Notes under the pieces: model-generated
The model's input: only the letters and a program-made list of their open reading frames with translations
Database searches by the model: none
What the model was told of the DNA's origin: nothing
Made by a program: the position numbers and the translations under genes
Shown here: one piece after another, positions 8,196 through 17,546 of the stretch
Numbering within the stretch: the first letter of the stretch is position 1
How the letters are laid out: every line of letters starts with the position of its first letter
NCBI RefSeq assembly: GCF_004138325.1
Contig: NZ_SBLB01000008.1
Span: forward strand, 62,001 to 126,000
Source: Spirosoma sordidisoli
GTDB lineage: Bacteria > Bacteroidota > Bacteroidia > Cytophagales > Spirosomataceae
Reading direction: 5' to 3'
DNA: 64,000 bases

Positions 8196-9353
8196 CTACT
8201 TCGGAGCAACGTAGCTAATGGGCACGATACCGGCCGCACGCGCTACCCCGATATCGACCAGCGCATAGCCCGTTTCTTCATTCTCGATCGAATCCTGGTG
8301 GTTGACAAACGTACGGTTGCCGGCTTCGACAGCCGCCACGAACGACTTCATGGCCAGCTGCGCACCCAGCGTGGCCTGGCCGTTCAGCAGGGTTTTATAA
8401 AGCGCATTGTTCTGGATGGCGGTTCGGCGGGTGTCGGCCCCCAGGAGCGTTGTTTCCAGATACGCCTGCTGTTCACCGTCATCGTCGAGGTCGAAGCCGA
8501 GAAACATGTGCCCCGGCACCACCACCAGCGTAGGGTTCAGCCCCACCCGGCGCAGCACCGACGCCAGCAGCACACAGCCGTCGGCACAGTTGGCCTGGGT
8601 ATACTGCGCCATGTCGTCGATGAGCCGAACCGGCTGCGAGGCAACCCCTTTCTGCACCGGAACGACCGCCGGACTGCTGCTGTACCGAATACCCCGCTCC
8701 TGCAACACCCGCCAGATAGCCGCCACCTGCCGGTAAACGGCGCTCGGTCCGGCCTGGTAGCCAACAAATGCATCGACGTATTTTTTACGCAGAGCTTCCT
8801 GGAGGAGTTCCTGAATCCAGGGGTGGTCTTCGTTCACATAAGCCGCAAACATGAAGTCGATAGCCAGCTCGTCGTCATCGCCGACCACCGCAAACGGACA
8901 GTCGTTGATGGACCGGACGCGGAGCCGTTCGGTACGGGGCGGCTGGGGCTGGTCGTTGATGGTTACATGGTAGGTAACATAGGTCGTTGTAGCCTGCCGC
9001 AGCGCGGCCAGCCGGTTGGGGCTGAACGGGATCAGGGGCGTTATCAGATACTCCTGGCCCGCTTCGGGAGCCGTAACCTCCAGCACCACGGGCGCAAACA
9101 GGTTCAGGGCATCGTCGGAGCGGAGTTCCAGCCGCACCTTCGTGTTGGGCTGGTTCGTGGTCAGGGTAATGCCCATAAACCCGTTCGGATCGCCCAGCGA
9201 GTAGGCCCGTTTGTCTTCATCAGGAACCAGGTTCGCCACCGCTATGGCATAGGATGGGTACAGGTCGCCGAGTTCGTGATACGGTTTCCAGGATTGAGCC
9301 AGCGCGGGCCACGAAGCCAGCAGGGCCATGAACAGAGGAAATAGGCGGAGCAT
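8196..9353 (-). CDS. Secreted transglutaminase-like cysteine protein
   Basis: 385 residues with a signal peptide (LFPLFMALLASWPALAQ). The N-terminal half is beta-rich. The C-terminal half has a transglutaminase-like core: Cys 256 in QANCADGCVLLASVLRRVGL, His 282 in VVPGHMFLGFDLD and Asp 288, in the order Cys-His-Asp expected for the family. Such periplasmic proteins act as peptidases or amide-bond enzymes, but the spacing is not diagnostic of any characterised type. It is upstream of nothing obvious; its stop is 27 nt from the hairpin at 8131-8163. Confidence 0.7.
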   Translation of the reverse strand: MLRLFPLFMALLASWPALAQSWKPYHELGDLYPSYAIAVANLVPDEDKRAYSLGDPNGFMGITLTTNQPNTKVRLELRSDDALNLFAPVVLEVTAPEAGQEYLITPLIPFSPNRLAALRQATTTYVTYHVTINDQPQPPRTERLRVRSINDCPFAVVGDDDELAIDFMFAAYVNEDHPWIQELLQEALRKKYVDAFVGYQAGPSAVYRQVAAIWRVLQERGIRYSSSPAVVPVQKGVASQPVRLIDDMAQYTQANCADGCVLLASVLRRVGLNPTLVVVPGHMFLGFDLDDDGEQQAYLETTLLGADTRRTAIQNNALYKTLLNGQATLGAQLAMKSFVAAVEAGNRTFVNHQDSIENEETGYALVDIGVARAAGIVPISYVAPK

Positions 9354-9380
9354 GATAACAGGTTGAGTAGAGACCAGACG

Positions 9381-10349
9381 TTATTCGTAAACTATACCGG
9401 CCTCGGCCCGAACGCTGTCCAGCAGGCTCATCAGGTTCAGGCTGTCGGTCAGCGACCAGAGGGGGCTTTCGGTACGGCCGTCGCGCAGACACTGCATCAC
9501 GTGCTGGGCTTCGTACTCGTAGCCGAAGGTCGAACGGGCAGCTGTAAACGTTTCGGGTTCGTGTCCGTTCCGCACCAGCGTAAGCCCCTCGGTTTCGTGC
9601 CAGCGGCCGTGTACGCGAATCTGCCCCTCGGTACCGTGGATGAATGCTTCGCAGGGCGTTTTTGTACGCAGGGTGCTATCCAGCAGGGCCAGTTCGCCGT
9701 TGGGATAGGTCAGCACCATGCCGCATTGTTCGTCAACGCCCGTTGTTCCGAACGTTGCCGAGGCTTTGATCGAAGCCGGCATACCCAGCATCAGGTACGA
9801 CCAGAACAGCGGATAAATACCGATATCGAGCAGCGAGCCGCCCCCCAGTGCCTTGTTGTATAGCCGGCCGTCGGGCGTAAACGGAGCCGCAAAGCCGAAA
9901 TCGGCCCGCACGCCCGTAACCGTTCCGATGGCGCCGTCGTCGACGAGCTGTTTGGCCCGCAGCAGGACCGGCATGAACCGGCTCCACAACGCTTCCATCA
10001 GAAAAACCGACTTCGACCGGGCCGTATCGACCATTGTCTGCACCTGCTGGCTGTTCATGGCGAATGGCTTCTCGCCCAGCACAGGGATGCCCCCGTTGAG
10101 CAGCATCATCACGTTTTCATAGTGTTTAACGTGGGGGGTAGCCACGTAAACCACGTCCAGATCGGGTAACGTCAGCAGGCCTTCGTAGCTATCGAGTGCA
10201 TGCGGAGCGCCATACTGCCCGGCAAAGGCCTCGGCCCGCTGCTGATCGGTAGACGCTACGGCGTAGAGTTGTGCGTCGGGTACGGTTAGCAGGTCCTGCG
10301 CAAATTTGTGGGCGATGCGCCCGGGTCCCAGAATTCCCCAGCGGGTCAT
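9381..10349 (-). CDS. Gfo/Idh/MocA family NAD(P)-dependent oxidoreductase
   Basis: 322 residues. The Rossmann entry is WGILGPGRIAHKFAQDL, followed by DVVYVATPHVKHYEN and the family EKP motif in PVLGEKPFAMNS. The C-terminal half has the expected beta-sheet domain with GGGSLLDIGIYPLFW. It resembles dihydrodiol or sugar dehydrogenases (about 320-330 residues). Lacks a signal peptide, so cytoplasmic. It diverges from the DUF481 gene. Substrate not predictable. Confidence 0.9.
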   Translation of the reverse strand: MTRWGILGPGRIAHKFAQDLLTVPDAQLYAVASTDQQRAEAFAGQYGAPHALDSYEGLLTLPDLDVVYVATPHVKHYENVMMLLNGGIPVLGEKPFAMNSQQVQTMVDTARSKSVFLMEALWSRFMPVLLRAKQLVDDGAIGTVTGVRADFGFAAPFTPDGRLYNKALGGGSLLDIGIYPLFWSYLMLGMPASIKASATFGTTGVDEQCGMVLTYPNGELALLDSTLRTKTPCEAFIHGTEGQIRVHGRWHETEGLTLVRNGHEPETFTAARSTFGYEYEAQHVMQCLRDGRTESPLWSLTDSLNLMSLLDSVRAEAGIVYE

Positions 10350-10446
10350 AACGAATAGGGTTAGTGCTGAATCTTCAGTCGATAGGTTTTACCGGCTGAA
10401 TTTATCCTTTTTTCCTAAGTTGCGGCCTGTACCATTGGCTTCCGTT

Positions 10447-11295
10447 GTGAAAAAACGTCATTATCTGCTTCTCCTGCTTGTTTTCTTACTGAGCCCGATC
10501 CTGACCCTGGCCCAGATTGTGGAACAGCCCGACCCGCTTCGCCCCTCTACGCCCGACAGTACCCAGGCCACCGCCGATTCGGTTCAGACCGACAGCACAC
10601 TGGCCAAAACGCCCGCTCCAGCCGCCCCCAAACCGGTTACCCGGATTGTCCGATATCGCCTGGCGGCCGACGGGACCCTCACGGCCGGCAACATCAACCG
10701 GGCGCTGGTGCAGCTGGCGGGCGCTGTCGATTATCAGCTGAGCAATCTGTTCAAACTATCGACCACCCCCTCGTTTGTATACGGGCGGCAGAACGGCATC
10801 CTGGCCGAGCGCGAATGGTTCGGCGATTTCCGGGCTACGTACCGACCCGAAAAACGCCTGTATTACCTGGCCTTCGGCTCCTACGAGCGCAGTAACCTGC
10901 GGCAGATCAGCCACCGCTGGACCATTGCGGGCGGGGCCGGCTACAAACTCGTTGACCGCAAACGGGCTTATCTGTCGGTTACCAACGTGGTGCTGCAGGA
11001 GTACACCAATTTTGTCGAGCTGGCCAACATCAACGTCATCCGGAATTCGACGCGGCTGTTTGGCGAATACACCTTCGGGAGCGACCGCTGGACCCTGACG
11101 CATACGGCTTTTTACCAGCCCGCCCTCAACCAGCGGAACGTTCGCTGGAATGCCAGCCTGAGCCTGTCCATCAAGCTGAATACCGTTATCAGTCTGCGCT
11201 CGTCGCTGGCCAATGCCTACGAGAGCGTCGTGGCCCCCGGCCGTCAGAACAACGACCTGCGCTTCACGGCCGGGCTCGTCTACGAACGAAAATAG
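10447..11295 (+). CDS. DUF481-type outer-membrane beta-barrel protein
   Basis: Starts most likely at GTG 10447, giving VKKRHYLLLLLVFLLSPILTLAQ, a typical signal peptide; the frame continues upstream to 10306 without a sensible signal. After a Pro/Thr-rich linker (residues about 25-60) the chain alternates aromatic beta strands (YLAFGSYERSN, WTIAGGAGYKLVDRKRAYLS, WTLTHTAFYQPALN), like the DUF481/YdiY family of outer-membrane barrels. 282 residues. Function of the family is poorly known. Ends 21 nt before the convergent LysM gene. Confidence 0.75.
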   Translation: MKKRHYLLLLLVFLLSPILTLAQIVEQPDPLRPSTPDSTQATADSVQTDSTLAKTPAPAAPKPVTRIVRYRLAADGTLTAGNINRALVQLAGAVDYQLSNLFKLSTTPSFVYGRQNGILAEREWFGDFRATYRPEKRLYYLAFGSYERSNLRQISHRWTIAGGAGYKLVDRKRAYLSVTNVVLQEYTNFVELANINVIRNSTRLFGEYTFGSDRWTLTHTAFYQPALNQRNVRWNASLSLSIKLNTVISLRSSLANAYESVVAPGRQNNDLRFTAGLVYERK

Positions 11296-11316
11296 GCGAC
11301 CAATGGCCGCCTATCG

Positions 11317-12162
11317 TTACTGTTTTTCGGGGAAGGGGATGATTAGTTTCTCACCCCGGGTGGCTATGTCCTTGTCTTTTCGGTTGGCCCGCATGAGGGC
11401 TTCCTTGCTGACGCCGTATTTCTGCGCCACCACCCGCAGCACGTCGCCCGGCCCGACCGTATGGACGGCCATGACCTTCACGTTCAGTTTGGTCACGCCG
11501 GCCTTGATCTGCTGCTCCGTAACGCCCGGGTTCAGCTCTTTCAGGGTGTTGATCTTCATGTTGTAGCGGTTGGCCACCCCATAGAACGTCTCGCCCGACC
11601 CGACGGTATGCGTGTTGGTAACGCCCCCGGGTTTCACTTTAGGCTTCTCCACGACGGCCACTTCGGTCTTCGGCTTTTCTACCTTTTTCTCTTCCTTAGG
11701 CTTTTCGTCTTTCGGCTTCTCGTCCTTCGGTTTCTCGACTGGTTTTTCGGGCTTCGGCGCAGCGGCTGCCGGCTTCTCGTCGGCCGGAGCGGGTTTGCCG
11801 GCCGTGGTTTCGCGGTTGTCTTCGGCCACTTCTTCGGGCTGGGCACTGGCATCGGCCACCCCGGCAGGCGGCTCGGCCTGCGACAGATCGACCGGCGCGG
11901 GCTGCGACGAGGTATCGACTTCTTCGGGAGCCATCAGCATGTCCGGATCGGTCTGCGCCAGGGGCTGCTGCGAGGTCGTGTCCAGCGCCACATTGGTCAG
12001 CTCGTCGGAGCCGTCGGTATTGTCGACAAAATAATCGTAGCCTACGTACAGCAGAGCAGCAATCAGCCCCACCAGCACGACCAGAGTCAGCGCCGGCAAA
12101 CTGTTACTGCCCGTAGGCCGGGGATTTTTGGGTTGTTCTTCCATAGCCTTGTTCGTTTTCAC
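11317..12162 (-). CDS. Membrane-anchored protein with two LysM domains
   Basis: 281 residues: one membrane helix at about 22-43 ([20 protein letters not shown]), a long acidic then Lys/Pro/Glu-rich linker ([18 protein letters not shown]), and two LysM peptidoglycan-binding domains ([40 protein letters not shown]). The cytoplasmic tail is short, so the LysM part is periplasmic. The GTG start at 12160-12162 overlaps the purE stop (GTGA), which suggests translational coupling; an ATG at 12142-12144 is the alternative. Likely a cell-wall-tethering protein. Confidence 0.85.
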   Translation of the reverse strand: MKTNKAMEEQPKNPRPTGSNSLPALTLVVLVGLIAALLYVGYDYFVDNTDGSDELTNVALDTTSQQPLAQTDPDMLMAPEEVDTSSQPAPVDLSQAEPPAGVADASAQPEEVAEDNRETTAGKPAPADEKPAAAAPKPEKPVEKPKDEKPKDEKPKEEKKVEKPKTEVAVVEKPKVKPGGVTNTHTVGSGETFYGVANRYNMKINTLKELNPGVTEQQIKAGVTKLNVKVMAVHTVGPGDVLRVVAQKYGVSKEALMRANRKDKDIATRGEKLIIPFPEKQ

Positions 12163-12644
12163 TTGGTTGCCAGCAGCTGCTGGCTCATTTCGGCCACTTT
12201 TGCTTTCAGCTCTTCTTTAAACCGGGCCAGGTTCTGCGCCACCGTCTCGTCGGCGGTACCGATGATCTGCGCAGCCAGAATACCGGCGTTGCGGGCCCCG
12301 TTGAGGGCCATTGTCGCTACCGGAACGCCCGCGGGCATCTGTAGAATCGACAGCACTGAGTCCCAGCCATCGATGGAGTTACTCGATTTGACCGGTACAC
12401 CAATAACGGGCAGGGTAGTCAGCGACGCTACCATACCGGGCAGATGAGCGGCCCCGCCCGCCCCGGCTATGATCACGCGCAGCCCGCGATCCCGGGCGCT
12501 CTGGGCGTAGTCGACCATTTTTTCGGGCGTGCGATGTGCCGAAACGATGTCCATTTCGTAAGCAACGCCCAGGGTGTTCAGAATGTCGGCGGCCTCCTGC
12601 ATCACGTTTCGATCGGAGAGGCTGCCCATGATAATACCTACCAT
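12159..12644 (-). CDS. purE: N5-carboxyaminoimidazole ribonucleotide mutase
   Basis: 161 residues, the normal size for class I PurE. It converts N5-CAIR to CAIR in purine synthesis. The active-site loop is [13 protein letters not shown], followed by [13 protein letters not shown] and [18 protein letters not shown], all diagnostic. No purK is adjacent, which is unusual because purEK are often paired; instead the gene overlaps a LysM protein gene by 4 nt. Confidence 0.97.
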   Translation of the reverse strand: MVGIIMGSLSDRNVMQEAADILNTLGVAYEMDIVSAHRTPEKMVDYAQSARDRGLRVIIAGAGGAAHLPGMVASLTTLPVIGVPVKSSNSIDGWDSVLSILQMPAGVPVATMALNGARNAGILAAQIIGTADETVAQNLARFKEELKAKVAEMSQQLLATK

Positions 12645-12732
12645 TGGGGGTGGATAAAGTTGACTGTCTGCGAAATAACGCAGATTGCGGCACAGTATGA
12701 CAGAAAGGCCCCTAATTTTTATCGGATTGCCT

Positions 12733-12752
12733 GTAGAGACGCGAGGGGTCGC
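12733..12752. repeat. Solitary half of the GTAGAGACGCGA palindromic repeat
   Basis: GTAGAGACGCGAGGGGTCGC just beyond the treY stop matches one arm of the paired repeat at 27478-27582. The second arm is absent here. Confidence 0.6.
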
Positions 12753-12771
12753 CGTAACAACGGACCGGGCC

Positions 12772-15486
12772 CTACGATGTCAACACCGATATGGGCAGGG
12801 CGCGGAACAGGGTTTGCAGAGATAGCTCCGATACGGACTCGCCCGTCAGGCGGCTTGTCCAGCTAGAGGGGGCGTCGGCAGGCAGGGTGATGCGGGTGTC
12901 CTGCCAGTCGAGCAGCCGGGCATCGGGCTGCTGCTGTTGCCGAACCAGCTGGGCTACGTGCAGCGGCACGACAACCACGCACCAGTCGGTATCCAGCTGC
13001 CGCGAAAAGGCCAGCACGTGGTCACTATACGTACCCGCTACGGGTAACGGCAGATAGGCACCCTCGGCAAACAGCGTTTCGTGCTCACGCCGGAGATGCA
13101 GCAGCGTCCGGAGCAGCGCCAGCTTGATACGACTGTCGAACCGGTTGGCCCAGAGGTCGGCCCAGTCGGCGGAGCTGGGTTCGCCAAGCGCGTCGAGGAA
13201 CCTCAGTCGACGGTCAAAATCGATGGGTCGGCGGTTGTCGGGATCGACCAGGCTCAAATCCCAGTTTTCGGCCCCCTGGTACACATCGGGCACCCCGGGA
13301 CAGGTACATTTCAGCGTAGTTTGTACCAGGGAGTTGAGCACCCCCAGGTCGGCCACGCGCCGGTGAAACGGCTCGAACCGCTGCCAGAACTCGCTCTGCT
13401 GATCGAACATCCGGTCAATAAACCGCCGGATTCCCTCGTGGTAAGTCTCCTCAACCGTCCAGCCCGTCGTATGGCGTTTGGCTTCCTGAAGCGCTTTTCC
13501 CATGTACAGCCCGAAGCGGTTCCGGAAGTCGTCGTCGTGCTGACCGGGCATGGGATAGCCGCCAATCATGTTTTGCAGCATAAAGTACGCATCGTTCGCA
13601 TCGGGCACACCGGCATACGCATCGGCGCTGGAGTTTGTTTCGGCCAGTATCGCCAGCCACTGCTGCACCTCGGTCAGCCATTCGTCCGACAGATCGGTCA
13701 GCACGTTGAGCCGGGCCCGCACGTCCTCGCCCCGTTTGGTATCGTGGGTCGTGGTCGTATTCATGGCCAGTGGCCAGTGCTGCTGCCGGTGCTGCATGAG
13801 CTGGTGGAAGGCGTCGGGCCGCATACCGTGCCGCTCGGGCGCGTCGCCCACTTCGTTATGACCCACGAAAGCGTTGTAGGTATAGAGCAGCGTATCCTCA
13901 ACGCCCTTGGCCATGAGCGGACTCGAAAACTGCATCAGCCGCTGGTAGAACCGCCGGGCGCGCCCGTTATAATCCGCATCGGCCGTTTGGGGGCGGGTCA
14001 GCAGAACGTCGTCGAGCAGCGCAGCCGCGTCGGTCAGTTCGGGTCGTTTCTCGAGCGTTTCGGCCAGAATAGCGCGCAGGGCGTTGGCTTCGTCGGTCGG
14101 CAGGGGCAACTGGTTGCCGTAGTACCGGTAAACGGGACAGCGTACCAGCACCTCCCCGATGGTTTGTTTCAGCTGGCCCTCGCGCAGCTGAGCCAGGGCA
14201 GCTTCGTCAGCCAGATTCAGCGACCGGAAATAATGGTACAGATTATCGAGTTCTCCGCCCATGTACTGCGCCAGAAAAAACGCCTTGCGGTCCCGAACCT
14301 GATCGTGTACCGACGTTTCGTTGCCGACCAGCTGCCGGTAGAACGCCCGGAAAGCCGGTTCGCTGCGGGTGTCGGTCAGGAGGTTGTTGACCATAGCCAG
14401 AAACTCGTAGCCCGATGCCCCTTCGATGGGCCAGTGGTGGGGCATGTCTTCGTCGGCCTGCAAGATTTTCTCGACGATCAGGTACGTGTCAGGCCCCATT
14501 CGTTCCCGCAGCCGGTCGAGGTATTGCGTCGGGTCATAAAGACCATCGACATGGTCGACCCGCAACCCCTGAAACAGGCCCTCGTCGACCAGTCGCTTGG
14601 TGAGCGCATGGTACGCATCAAAGACAGCCTGGTCGCGCATGTTAAGGCAGATCAGCCCGTTTACGGTGAAAAACCGCCGGTAGTTCATCTCCCGTCGCGT
14701 TTCCGGTTCGGTCCGGAACTGATAATACTGGCTGGTGGCCAGGTCGGTCATCAACTCCGAGGATTCGTTGATCTGATCGATAGCTGATTGTATATAGGTC
14801 GCCGTAGCTTCATTTTTCATCAGCGCCACCAGCTGCTGCCGGAACTCATCCCAGGCCACCGCGTAGGCTTCCGGTTCGTCGTTATGTTTCAGCTGATCGA
14901 TCAGGTCGAGCAACTGCTGGAGGGCCGTATTGGGCTCACCCGCCCCGGCTCGTATAACTTTCGCATAGCCCCCCGGATTGAGTGGCAGCGTGTTGCCCTG
15001 CACCTGAAGCACCAGCCGATCGTCGACATAGGCCAGCGTCAGCGCCCCGTCGGCAATGCTCTGATCGAGCGGGCCGGGCAGAAAAGGTGCTTCGATACGA
15101 CCCCGAAAGAACGAGCTGCTCAGCGATGTTTCGAAAAAGCGGGCGTAGCGCGACATACCGCCTTTCTCCAGCATGTCCATCAGCCATTCGTTGGTCGGAT
15201 GGTAGGCCATGTGGTTAGGCACGATATCCTGAAACCAGCCCATGCCGGCCGCCCGAAGCCGCTCGCTAATAGCGCGCAACTCGGCTTCCGTACCTATTTC
15301 GGGATTGATGCGGGTGGGGTCTACGGCATCGTACCCGTGCGAACTCTGCGGAGTCGATACATAGATCGGCGATCCGTATATGGTTTTGATACCCAGGGCT
15401 TCGAGGTAGGGCAAAAGGCGGTCGAGCTTGCTGAGCGTGAAGGTGCTGTTGAACTGAAAGCGGTACGTAGAGACCGGGTTATACAT
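12772..15486 (-). CDS. treY: Maltooligosyl trehalose synthase
   Basis: GH13-family enzyme that isomerises the reducing-end glucose of a maltodextrin to a trehalose linkage. About 904 residues from the ATG at 15484-15486 ([16 protein letters not shown]), which fits the conserved TreY N-terminus better than the frame start 21 nt upstream. Typical motifs: [55 protein letters not shown] with the nucleophile Asp, [11 protein letters not shown] with the acid Glu, and [16 protein letters not shown]. The partner treZ is not in the window, so trehalose release must be encoded elsewhere. Confidence 0.96.
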   Translation of the reverse strand: MYNPVSTYRFQFNSTFTLSKLDRLLPYLEALGIKTIYGSPIYVSTPQSSHGYDAVDPTRINPEIGTEAELRAISERLRAAGMGWFQDIVPNHMAYHPTNEWLMDMLEKGGMSRYARFFETSLSSSFFRGRIEAPFLPGPLDQSIADGALTLAYVDDRLVLQVQGNTLPLNPGGYAKVIRAGAGEPNTALQQLLDLIDQLKHNDEPEAYAVAWDEFRQQLVALMKNEATATYIQSAIDQINESSELMTDLATSQYYQFRTEPETRREMNYRRFFTVNGLICLNMRDQAVFDAYHALTKRLVDEGLFQGLRVDHVDGLYDPTQYLDRLRERMGPDTYLIVEKILQADEDMPHHWPIEGASGYEFLAMVNNLLTDTRSEPAFRAFYRQLVGNETSVHDQVRDRKAFFLAQYMGGELDNLYHYFRSLNLADEAALAQLREGQLKQTIGEVLVRCPVYRYYGNQLPLPTDEANALRAILAETLEKRPELTDAAALLDDVLLTRPQTADADYNGRARRFYQRLMQFSSPLMAKGVEDTLLYTYNAFVGHNEVGDAPERHGMRPDAFHQLMQHRQQHWPLAMNTTTTHDTKRGEDVRARLNVLTDLSDEWLTEVQQWLAILAETNSSADAYAGVPDANDAYFMLQNMIGGYPMPGQHDDDFRNRFGLYMGKALQEAKRHTTGWTVEETYHEGIRRFIDRMFDQQSEFWQRFEPFHRRVADLGVLNSLVQTTLKCTCPGVPDVYQGAENWDLSLVDPDNRRPIDFDRRLRFLDALGEPSSADWADLWANRFDSRIKLALLRTLLHLRREHETLFAEGAYLPLPVAGTYSDHVLAFSRQLDTDWCVVVVPLHVAQLVRQQQQPDARLLDWQDTRITLPADAPSSWTSRLTGESVSELSLQTLFRALPISVLTS

Positions 15487-15678
15487 AATGTTGAGTCTGT
15501 TAAACAACCGTTGAGGAGGGAGCCAACGAACCGGAGCCCCTTACCCTACAACACGCAGCCCCGGACTTGTGTTGGATTTTAGCGTTGCCCGGCGCGAATC
15601 TGTCCCGCACAATAATATACCCGTGTTCATTCGGGGCTACGCTGGTTTGACTCTTATCAACCCGACTACTCATCCCCT

Positions 15679-16203
15679 ATGCTAACGGAAACGCTGCCCG
15701 TGGCCAACGCGCCCGACGCCCTGCCCGCCACCCGGCCTATCGAGCTGACTATCAACGGCAAAAAACGTCAGTTCAGGCTCGCACCCTGGACAACCCTCCT
15801 CGACGCCCTCCGCGAATACGCCAACCTGACCGGCACCAAAAAAGGCTGCGACCACGGCCAGTGCGGGGCCTGTACGGTACTGATCGACGGAAAGCGGGTG
15901 AACGCCTGCCTGACCCTGGCCGTCATGCACGAAGATCATACCATCACCACCATCGAGGGCTTAGCCGACTCCGCCACGGGGCAGTTTCATCCACTGCAAC
16001 AGGCGTTTATCGACCATGACGCCTTTCAATGCGGCTACTGCACGCCCGGTCAGATCTGTTCGGCGGTTGGTATGCTGAACGAAGGCAAAGTCGAAAACAA
16101 AGCCGATCAGATTCGCGAGCTGATGAGTGGCAACCTCTGCCGGTGCGGAGCCTATCCCCACATCGTCGATGCCATTCAGGAGGTAATGAACAAAGACCGG
16201 TAA
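15679..16203 (+). CDS. Molybdenum hydroxylase iron-sulfur subunit (PaoA/YagT-like)
   Basis: 174 residues. The plant-type [2Fe-2S] ligands are in GCDHGQCGACTV with a fourth Cys in VNACLTLA; the second [2Fe-2S] cluster is bound by CGYCTPGQ and GNLCRCGAYPH. This is the small electron-transfer subunit of a three-subunit xanthine dehydrogenase/aldehyde oxidoreductase. PaoA of E. coli carries a Tat signal, but this protein starts MLTETLPVANAPDALPATRP with none, so the complex is likely cytoplasmic. First gene of the operon; 154 nt of palindromic repeat separate it from the next. Confidence 0.93.
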   Translation: MLTETLPVANAPDALPATRPIELTINGKKRQFRLAPWTTLLDALREYANLTGTKKGCDHGQCGACTVLIDGKRVNACLTLAVMHEDHTITTIEGLADSATGQFHPLQQAFIDHDAFQCGYCTPGQICSAVGMLNEGKVENKADQIRELMSGNLCRCGAYPHIVDAIQEVMNKDR

Positions 16204-16330
16204 GATCGTGGTCCCTGCGGTCGGCGCTGTGCCACCGTGGTCCGTGTCCCCACGGACCGCTTGTCCGGATGGTGTTTTGCCGTGTCACCATGGTGATAAG
16301 AGCGGTAAGACCACGGCCAGGAAACCAATA
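16204..16330. repeat. GTCCGTG palindrome insertion between hydroxylase genes
   Basis: Contains the perfect hairpin GGTCCGTG, loop TCCC, CACGGACC (16239-16258), a 12-nt palindrome TCACCATGGTGA, and flanking GTGGTC/GACCAC motifs. It belongs to the same family as the elements near 1.2 and 29.5 kb. Confidence 0.7.
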
Positions 16331-16357
16331 TACCGTACACGCAAACTCAACATACTT

Positions 16358-17386
16358 ATGAATCCATTTGCATACAGTCGGCCTGCGTCGCTGGCGGATA
16401 CGGTCAACGAGCTGGCCGGGAGCAGCCGAAGCCGGATCATTGCGGGCGGCACCAACCTCATCGATTTGATGAAGGAGAACGTGGAGCGGCCCGCCCAGCT
16501 TATCGACATCAACCGGCTTCCGTTCAGCACCATCGACGAACTACCCGACGGCGGTTTGCGGCTGGGCGCCCTCGTCACCAATGCCGACACGGCCTATCAC
16601 CCACTGGTCGAGCAGCGGTATCCGCTCCTGTCGCAGACGATCCTGGCCGGTGCTTCGCCCCAGTTGCGGAATATGGCTACGAACGGCGGCAACCTCTTTC
16701 AGCGAACCCGCTGCTATTACTTCTACGACACCTCCATGCCGTGTAACAAACGGGCCGCTACCAACAACGGCCCGGGCGGCTGCGCAGCTTATGGAGGCTA
16801 CAACCGAATCCACGCCATCCTGGGTACAACCGACGACACCAACGGGCAGTCGTCCTGTGTGGCTACCTACCCATCCGATATGGCCGTAGCCCTGACCGCG
16901 CTCGACGCCGTGGTGCAGGTTACCGGCCCCAACGGTGACCGGAGCATTCCTATGGCTGACTTTCACCGGCTACCCGGTGCCGAGCCCTGGCGCGACAATA
17001 CGACCCAGCCCGGCGAAGTGGTCACGGCCATCGACCTGCCCACTCGCGGGTTCCCGGATCATTACACGTATATAAAAGTGCGCGACCGATCTTCCTATGC
17101 CTTCGCCCTCGTATCGGTGGCCGTAGGACTGGAGATGGACGGCGATGTTGTCCGCGACGCCCGCATTGCCCTCGGCGGAGTGGCCCATAAGCCCTGGCGT
17201 AAGTCCGAAGCCGAGCAGCTCCTGATCGGCAAAACGCTTTCGCCCGAAACGATCCGTCCCGTGGCCGACGCGCTGCTGGCCGGTGCCCGCGGTTACGGTC
17301 ATAACGACTTCAAAATCGAGCTGGCCCACCGCGCCATCATCCGGGCCGTACTGAAAAGCGGATTGGATAATGGTGCGGTAGAGTAA
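16358..17386 (+). CDS. Molybdenum hydroxylase FAD subunit with [4Fe-4S] loop (PaoB/YagS-like)
   Basis: Start at ATG 16358 (MNPFAYSRPASLADTVNEL); 342 residues. FAD contacts are seen in IIAGGTNLIDLMKENVERP and NMATNGGNLFQRTRC. The insert CYYFYDTSMPCNKRAATNNG and GGCAAYGGYNRIHAILG with a later SSCVATYPSDMAVAL gives the Cys set that binds an extra [4Fe-4S] cluster in PaoB-type subunits. Middle gene of the operon, relaying electrons between FAD and the iron-sulfur subunit. Confidence 0.93.
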   Translation: MNPFAYSRPASLADTVNELAGSSRSRIIAGGTNLIDLMKENVERPAQLIDINRLPFSTIDELPDGGLRLGALVTNADTAYHPLVEQRYPLLSQTILAGASPQLRNMATNGGNLFQRTRCYYFYDTSMPCNKRAATNNGPGGCAAYGGYNRIHAILGTTDDTNGQSSCVATYPSDMAVALTALDAVVQVTGPNGDRSIPMADFHRLPGAEPWRDNTTQPGEVVTAIDLPTRGFPDHYTYIKVRDRSSYAFALVSVAVGLEMDGDVVRDARIALGGVAHKPWRKSEAEQLLIGKTLSPETIRPVADALLAGARGYGHNDFKIELAHRAIIRAVLKSGLDNGAVE

Positions 17387-17396
17387 CGGTCTTCGG

Positions 17397-17502
17397 CCAC
17401 CGCCAGCACCCCGTCAGTGGTCGAAGACCCTGGCGGTGGTAAGGCGGTGGTAAATCGCCACGCGGGTACATCCACCCTCAGGGTCTTCGACCACTGACGG
17501 GG
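17397..17502. repeat. Large inverted repeat between hydroxylase FAD and Mo genes
   Basis: A 24-nt arm at 17409-17432 is matched perfectly by its reverse complement at 17479-17502, and the match extends inward (GGTGG/CCACC) past a 2-nt mismatch. A second palindrome, CCACCGCCAG (17397-17406) with CTGGCGGTGG (17430-17439), competes with it. Transcripts should fold into a long stem here inside the operon. Confidence 0.85.
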
Positions 17503-17546
17503 ATGTGCCCATACGCCAAACAAATCATCCATCTACTCTTTATCTT

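Noticed and set aside
13081-14787. 568-codon plus-strand open frame inside treY
   Set aside because: Antisense shadow of a fully recognisable treY; no domain or start context.
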